Part shown: piece by piece, positions 59,401 through 64,000 of the stretch
Layout of the letters: each line of letters opens with the position of its first letter
Numbering within the stretch: the stretch's first letter is position 1
NCBI RefSeq assembly: GCF_048771995.1
Contig: NC_133063.1
Span: 69,941,514-70,005,513 of the forward strand
Length of the DNA stretch: 64,000 nucleotides
Direction: 5' to 3'
Origin: Taeniopygia guttata
Lineage: Eukaryota; Chordata; Aves; Passeriformes; Estrildidae
Position numbers and translations under genes: made by a program
The notes under the pieces: model-generated
Seen by the model: the letters and a program-made list of their open reading frames with translations, nothing else
Told to the model about the DNA's origin: nothing
The model's database searches: none

Positions 59401-62232
59401 ATACACCTGACTTTGGAAGAATGGAGCTCAAATTATTTCATATTCCATTTCTGGTTACTGACATGAGAATGACTGGGTGGATAGAAGAGACTGCTTGTCT
59501 GATAATCATCGTGATTAGCTAAGCAGTTTTTGCACAGTAAAGCAACAGTTTGTTGCTTTTGATGTGACTGAGAAGAAGCATTAATTTGAAAAGATATATA
59601 TAAAAAATTATTAGATGTTAATGGCATAAATTTAATGTTTATTACTTATTTGTAATTAATCTTGTTGCCAGTACCCTTGATTTGCTGAACTAAGACATAT
59701 TACAGAAGATTTTTATTAACAATACTAGGTAAATATATGTACTACATTTTTTCTGTCCTTGTAGTATGACTATCAGTGAATGGAGACTCTTCTTACTTTA
59801 CCAAGTATGTCTTTGTGAACTAATAAAATTAACATCTACTTAGCATCATCATTTCTCCTTTTGTCTTTTCTCAACTTTTTGTGTGTTTATTTGCTTGTTA
59901 CCCAAGAAGACTCTTTTCACCTGTTAGTGATTTACCATTACATTTGCTTTGGACTTGACCTTATTCTATGAGAAGTCAAGCAAATATTAGTGGCTGTTTG
60001 GTAATGTGGCTAAAAGAAAGCTGGACAAAACATGAAGATATTTTTCTAAGAGCTGTTAAGTGTTCAGATTCTCACATAAGCTAGCTGTTGAGATTAAGAG
60101 TGAATACTTTTTTTTTTCTCTAACTAGGTAATTTCAATTTGGGAGCTTTTTGTTCAATGTAGAGTAGACTAAGAATCCAGCAAGATTCATGTCTTTCACC
60201 ATGAAAGGCAAGTGCACATCTGCTAAGCTCAGTTTTCTAATAAATGGTATTAGGAACCAAGCCTGAATGGTTCTCAAGAGTGACTTTGGGACTCCTAATG
60301 TATCATAGTACAAAGGGTCGTCCGTCTCTATTCCTTTGTCCTTGTCTTAGCTGTGAGGAGCAAGCAATTTCAACAAAGGGAAGAAGTAAAGGATTGAGTA
60401 GCAGGTGTTACTGTACAACTCAAGTGAAGACTGTGATGAAAAACACTGACTTGCATTTAATGTATTGTATTTCTTTGTTATTTTAGATTAGCTAAATAAA
60501 TAGCTGTAGTCAGTTAAATCATGCACTGTCTTTCCAAAAGACTTACAGAGAGCTTAATTGATGTCTGTGTTTTTGTAATATTGACATGTTTATATATACA
60601 AATGGAAGCATGTGGCTCCATGTTATTATTAAATTGTATAATGTGCTTTTGAAGGAGTAACATTTTAGGAGGAACACTAGTTCAATTAGAATCACAGCAA
60701 AGTATACAGTATCTAGTTTTGAGCCTTTTTGTTAGATGTAAACAGTATCTGTTCATGGTTTACTTACTGGAGTTGTGTATTTGAAGACATACAGTACAGT
60801 ATACAATGTTATACATAGCATTTTTCTCCAATGGAATGTGAAGGATGGCAAACACATAGTTTAGAGTGGTATGGATACATTGGTGCATGTGTAATATGAA
60901 GTGAAAAACAGTGACAAGTACTGTGGAAGTACAAACGGAAAGAAACAAAGTGCATTTTTGTGAGACAGCAAAATTCTGATTAAGACTGCAAACACTGAAC
61001 ATCGTAAACTGAAAGTCTCTTTAATACCATTTGGAATGGGTTGTCAGTGGACACTGACTTATGTAGTGCTCTTCCTTCTATGCAGATATTTCAGTTGTAA
61101 TAAAGTAAAATTGCAAAATTTTAGTGTGTGTGCAAATAACAACTTGAGGTAATTGGATTTATTGTTTGTTTTTCTGAATGAGTTTTCAAGGCTAATGAAT
61201 GAAACGTGTTCACAGTGTAGTAAAAGATTATATGTTTGCTTAGTTTAATAATGTACAGCTGAATATACATTTCCTTCTTTTCTAAACCATGTTTTTTTTA
61301 TTAGAGAAGAATCAATCCAGTGTTATTGCAACATTAAACTGAAACAAAAGCCTATTATATCACATATTAAAGCTGTTAAAGTCAACAATAACTCCTAATT
61401 AAAACATACATAAGTCCATGAAGTGCAGTGAATATGTTAATAACAAAGAGAAGCAGAAATGAAATAACTTTTCAACAATTTTCTATTTTTTTTATGCAGT
61501 AAGCATTAAAAATATTGTGTTCTCTTGTATTTTTTGGTGAATTGTTGCAGACAGCATGTGGATTGTTTTAAAAAAAATTAGATTATTGTAAGAACAGTGG
61601 ATTTCTAAGGTATGTACAATTCTGTAAATTTAAGAAAATCTATTTCTTTAATAATTTAAAACTAATTGTAATGATTATACAAGAGCAAGTTTTATTCCAC
61701 AGCTTTGCTATAGGAAAAAATATAGATATTTAATGCTCATATTTTTCTGTTGAACCCTTGTGTCTTGTGAAGCATGCTGAGATTCAAAGAAATGAAACTT
61801 GTATAAATTACTTATTTTACATTTTTTCATTTCATTTAGGAAAATAAAGTGTGTGTTTCTTTTTTAATTATAGTGATGTAATAATATCAAATATTGTCAG
61901 TGTATGTGACTTTAAATAATGAATATAACATTTTGGAACTGCATATACAATATTTAAACTAGAAATAAGCGAAGTTTTTTCTCAAACCTCTACCCCCCAA
62001 AACCCAATGTCTGTATTTTTTCCTTAGATGTTAGTACATTTTTTTCCTGCGTAATTTCTCAGTCTTTAATCTTTTTGACTTCCATTTAGTTAGATATTTA
62101 TCATACATGAATGATGACTTTCAGTCATTATGTAGAAATTATGTCTTTAAGCATTTAATCCTTTTCTTTATGTGAATTTTAGGTATGCTGTTCCTCCAGA
62201 GCATGGGAAACGCCTTGAAAGACTAGCTCAAG
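35265..62232 (+). CDS. KDM4C: KDM4C (JMJD2C) lysine demethylase, 5' part, five coding exons
   Basis: Nuclear Fe(II)/2-oxoglutarate dioxygenase that removes methyl groups from tri- and dimethylated H3K9 and H3K36. Coding exons 35265-35408, 42541-42716, 45752-45866, 54012-54205 and 62183-62232 join in frame to give residues 1-226 plus one base of codon 227. JmjN spans about residues 15-57. JmjC begins near 144 and is cut by the window edge. Visible catalytic residues, in human KDM4C numbering: Y134, N200 and K208 for 2-oxoglutarate; H190 and E192 for iron (WHTED). The third iron ligand, zinc site, PHD and Tudor domains lie beyond the window. The N-terminus ([27 protein letters not shown]) is that of KDM4C, not KDM4A or KDM4B. 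The start is fixed by an in-frame stop TGA at 35256-35258 and a strong context (A at -3, G at +4). Confidence 0.95.
37379..38800 (-). mobile_element. Long LTR element (1.41 kb) with inverted ends
   Basis: The element spans 37384-38795. It starts TGTTATGGTTTGACA and ends TGTCAAACCACGACA, which are inverted copies of each other at 13 of 15 positions. The flanks are AAAAA and AAAAC, compatible with a five-base target duplication. A reversed polyadenylation signal (TTTATT, 37508-37513) near the left end sets the minus orientation. The interior is pyrimidine- and C-rich with no retroviral protein sequence. It belongs to the same broad songbird LTR group as the element at 32.9 kb, and lies antisense in KDM4C intron 2. 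Confidence 0.7.
40480..41230. mobile_element. Possible LTR-derived GC-rich repeat
   Basis: A purine-rich GAGA tract (about 40481-40545) runs into about 680 bases that are far richer in G and C than the surrounding intron, ending near GGGTGGGCTTGGGTAGGC. The abrupt composition change suggests an inserted element. I cannot name a family or find terminal repeats. Open frames of about 100 codons here show no motif. Confidence 0.3.
42080..42175 (-). mobile_element. Small CR1 3' remnant
   Basis: GTGGAAGAGACATCTAGGATCATTGAGCCCAACTTTTGAC resembles, over about 95 bases, the minus-strand start of a CR1 3' end (GGAAGGGACCTCTGGA-like, then ATCTAGTCCAACC-like in known copies). Old and strongly diverged. 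Confidence 0.55.
42541..42716 (+). CDS. KDM4C: KDM4C exon, residues 49-107 (JmjN end, linker)
   Basis: Acceptor TTTAAAG|GTTATC, donor AA|GTATGT; 176 bases, 58 codons plus two bases. It encodes [20 protein letters not shown] and continues through [20 protein letters not shown], then a [17 protein letters not shown] stretch. The GTATGT donor splits the Lys107 codon, which the next exon completes. A GT three bases downstream (TAT|GTCCTC) would break the frame. Confidence 0.95.
42717..45751 (+). other. KDM4C: KDM4C intron 3
   Basis: 3.0 kb, GT-AG. It contains a 330-bp solo LTR (43565-43894) and T runs near 44784-44804 and 45189-45208. No other element or exon recognised. Confidence 0.7.
43559..43900 (-). 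mobile_element. Solo LTR, 330 bp, with 6-bp target duplication
   Basis: The LTR is 43565-43894, from TGACGTTCCCCC to AATGTAACA, flanked on both sides by GTGCAC (43559-43564 and 43895-43900). A reversed polyadenylation signal TTTATT at 43700-43705 sets the minus orientation. TG...CA ends and a six-base duplication fit a class II (ERVK-like) avian retrovirus. The identical duplications suggest a fairly recent insertion. It lies in KDM4C intron 3, antisense. Confidence 0.85.
45752..45866 (+). CDS. KDM4C: KDM4C exon, residues 107-145
   Basis: Acceptor TCTCTGCAG|ATACCG, donor GAA|GTATGC; 115 bases. The first base completes Lys107, then [19 protein letters not shown] and [19 protein letters not shown] follow. 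Tyr134 of IYGAD is a 2-oxoglutarate-binding residue in KDM4 enzymes. Residue 109 is Arg (CGC) where the mammalian KDM4A and KDM4C sequences I recall have Cys. Confidence 0.95.
48405..48480. repeat. A/C-rich low-complexity tract
   Basis: A runs broken by CCC (AAAAAAACCCAGAAAAACCC and similar) then GAAA units; same style as the tract at 20.4 kb. Confidence 0.7.
49140..50026 (+). mobile_element. CR1 LINE 3' part, plus orientation
   Basis: Begins near TTTGCAGAGGATACTAAGTT with GGTGGGAGTGCTGGAGGGCA, the bird CR1 ORF2 C-terminal region. It continues through GTGAGGTACAACAAGGCCAG, GGTGCTGGTGACAGCAGC, GGTGAGGCCACAATTGTCCA and TTTAGCCTGGAGGAAAGGAG, and ends with CTTTTCCAACCTAATTATTC and the octamer-like TTCTATTCTATAATG. 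The 3' end is complete, the 5' end truncated, about 0.9 kb in all. It lies in KDM4C intron 4 in the sense direction. Confidence 0.92.
54012..54205 (+). CDS. KDM4C: KDM4C exon, residues 146-210 (JmjC, iron site)
   Basis: Acceptor TTTTTCAG|GGTATT; 194 bases, 64 codons plus two bases. It encodes [17 protein letters not shown], then [19 protein letters not shown], then [20 protein letters not shown]. His190 and Glu192 bind Fe(II). Asn200 and Lys208 contact 2-oxoglutarate. The exon ends TCATG and the intron begins GCAAGT, a GC donor. Only this junction gives the conserved Trp210-Tyr211 across the next exon. Confidence 0.95.
54206..62182 (+). other. KDM4C: KDM4C intron 5, GC-AG type
   Basis: 8.0 kb. 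It starts GCAAGT directly followed by about 16 T, and ends GAATTTTAG. The interior is AT-rich. I recognise no transposon, exon or RNA gene in it. Confidence 0.75.
62183..62232 (+). CDS. KDM4C: KDM4C exon, residues 210-227 (first base)
   Basis: Acceptor ATTTTAG|GTATGC, donor CAAG|GTAGGA; 50 bases. It completes Trp210, then [16 protein letters not shown] and the first base of the next codon (Gly in family members). It is the last exon in the window; the rest of JmjC lies to the right. Confidence 0.93.
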
Positions 62233-64000
62233 GTAGGATTTCTGATATTTTCATATGTATGGTGTTTGAAGGACAGCCCTTGAAGAAAGCGAGAAACATT
62301 GTTCTTGACTTGCCTACTGTTTTATTACTTAATGTGTGACTTTTATGTGTCTACAGTATTATTGCCGTGAGGAATTCTTAAGAATGGAAGTGGTTCTTTG
62401 ATTTGTTTTTTTTGTGGTTTTTTTTTTTTTTGGCTTGTCTTAGAACTTTATTTTGTAGTGGCACTTACAGCTTGGTGAAACATATGAAAATGAGGCTTAG
62501 TATTTTGTTGTTAATTAGATTTTCATTGCTAGTAGTTTTGTCTCCTCTGTGCCCTTGCTCTTTATTGTCCTAGCTTCTTCTCATCAGCAACTTTTTTGAA
62601 TCTTTTTACCCAAATTTGATACAGAGATAGAAATATTGAAGAGAGATGAGCCTCCAAAAGTTTCATCAGAGTTGATGGTTGGGTAGAGGACAGAGTCCTG
62701 GTTGGTGCCTCTGTGAAGGGGTAAGCAGACAAAGTGTAGAAACACTAACTGTTGTTTGTTAGCAGCTTGCGGACTATTGAGCAGGCATATAGATCCACTT
62801 TAGCTGAAGCATATACTGGCTTTTGCCATTTAGAGGTGGCAGAAATGTTCGGGAGACGGCGCAGAGATATGGTTGTAAAATTGAGGACTAAGGGATAAAA
62901 ACCACTAGTCTGTAGAAAGATTTTCACTCAGTAATTTGTTTTCTTTTCAGTAACACTACGCCTCTATTTTTGTCTCTGAATTAAGAGTGCAAATTATGAA
63001 CATGGGAATAATTAGGGATGTTTCTTGGCATGGCAGCCCATGTTTTATAGCTTGCTAATAACTATTAAAGGATAAAATGGAATGATAAAATGGAGTGCTT
63101 AATGAAATGGAATTAGAGGAAAGGAATACTATTGAAAGTTAATAATTAGATCTTGGGCATCAGGACAAAATGATGAAAATTTTGTGTACATTTTGTTTTA
63201 ATATACATTTTTTTCCTCAGTATATGGGTACATGGCTCTTTTTCTGAGCTATTATAAAACTATTGCAGTTAAAGATGTGAAAGTAAAGACCTGTGAGCTT
63301 ACAGTCTTAAAAGTGTATCTCAGGAAAACAGATAACCTGAATAATTAAATTTCCTCTTCCTAAATTTTGCCATAGTTTCATTTGAAAAAGCTGTCAGCCA
63401 TTTTCTTTGCTTTCCACTTTCTTTTCCCAATGTTAAGTATAGAACTCTATACACTGTTTTTCACTGGAAAACAAATTGGAACTTGAAGGCTGGACAATAG
63501 ACACTGATTTAGGATGATTGAATAATTTAGTTTTACAAAAAAATATAAAAGAGTAAAAGAAGTAAAGAATTAAAATATTTTCAGAGAGAGACACTAAGAC
63601 TGTTGAAAAACTTGTCTTTTTCTTTTCATAATTGACAGTAAGCTCCAACTTTTTAACAAGGAGAAGTGTGAATAAGGGGAAGGGGATATGGTAAGGACTT
63701 GTGATGACTGGCATGGGCACAGTGACTAAAAAGTTATTGTTCGTTGAGACTTCTAGTATATGTAGAAACTCCAAATGAAGCATCTTGTCTGGTTCAAAAT
63801 AAGCCTAAGGTTTGTTTCACAGTATGCATTCCTTGCTCTCCTTGGTGGTTCTGAAATTTTCATGGAATCCTGATCGAGATTGGAGCACAATGGCACACAA
63901 ATATGTTAGAGGAGCAGAGGAGCTGCCCCTGGCTTTCAGAATCTTGGAGCAGCAACTATATTAGTCAGAGGAAGACAACTTTTCATGCTGTATGTAAATA
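62233..64000 (+). other. KDM4C: KDM4C intron 6, runs off the window
   Basis: At least 1.8 kb of AT-rich intron starting GTAGGA, with a T/G-rich run near 62400-62435. Nothing else recognised. Confidence 0.7.

Overview
The window is vertebrate nuclear DNA: AT-rich, with long introns, one CpG island and many retrotransposon copies. CR1 LINE fragments, plus LTRs with TGTCATGGTTT-type ends and class II endogenous retrovirus remains, point to a bird, most likely a songbird. The only host gene I can support is the 5' part of KDM4C (JMJD2C), a histone H3K9/H3K36 demethylase, on the + strand. KDM4C is Z-linked in chicken, so this is probably chromosome Z; that placement is inference.

Layout. 1-21,070 is intergenic: a minus-strand CR1 fragment (about 1.9-2.5 kb), low-complexity A-rich and T/G-rich tracts, a decayed class II (ERVK-like) endogenous retrovirus (about 10.0-14.8 kb) carrying a nested solo LTR with a 6-bp target duplication, a probable solo LTR near 17.6-17.9 kb, and a CR1 (18.4-19.2 kb) interrupted by an LTR. 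A CR1 tail (about 21.08-21.25 kb) abuts a CpG island (about 21.28-22.15 kb) that I take to be the KDM4C promoter and noncoding first exon.

KDM4C then runs to the right edge. Five coding exons fit the reading frame exactly: 35265-35408 (with the start codon), 42541-42716, 45752-45866, 54012-54205 and 62183-62232. They encode residues 1-226 and the first base of codon 227: the JmjN domain and the first half of the JmjC domain, with the iron ligands H190 and E192 and the 2-oxoglutarate residues Y134, N200 and K208. The intron after the fourth coding exon has a GC-AG boundary. The introns carry CR1 fragments, two long LTRs of about 1.4-1.5 kb, and a 330-bp solo LTR with a 6-bp target duplication.

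I found no new gene system, CRISPR array, tRNA or rRNA. The most useful second looks are the GC-AG intron, Arg109 where the mammalian KDM4A and KDM4C sequences as I recall them have Cys, the mirror-image E-box pair and 51-base pyrimidine tract in the promoter, and the nested transposon insertions with clean target duplications.
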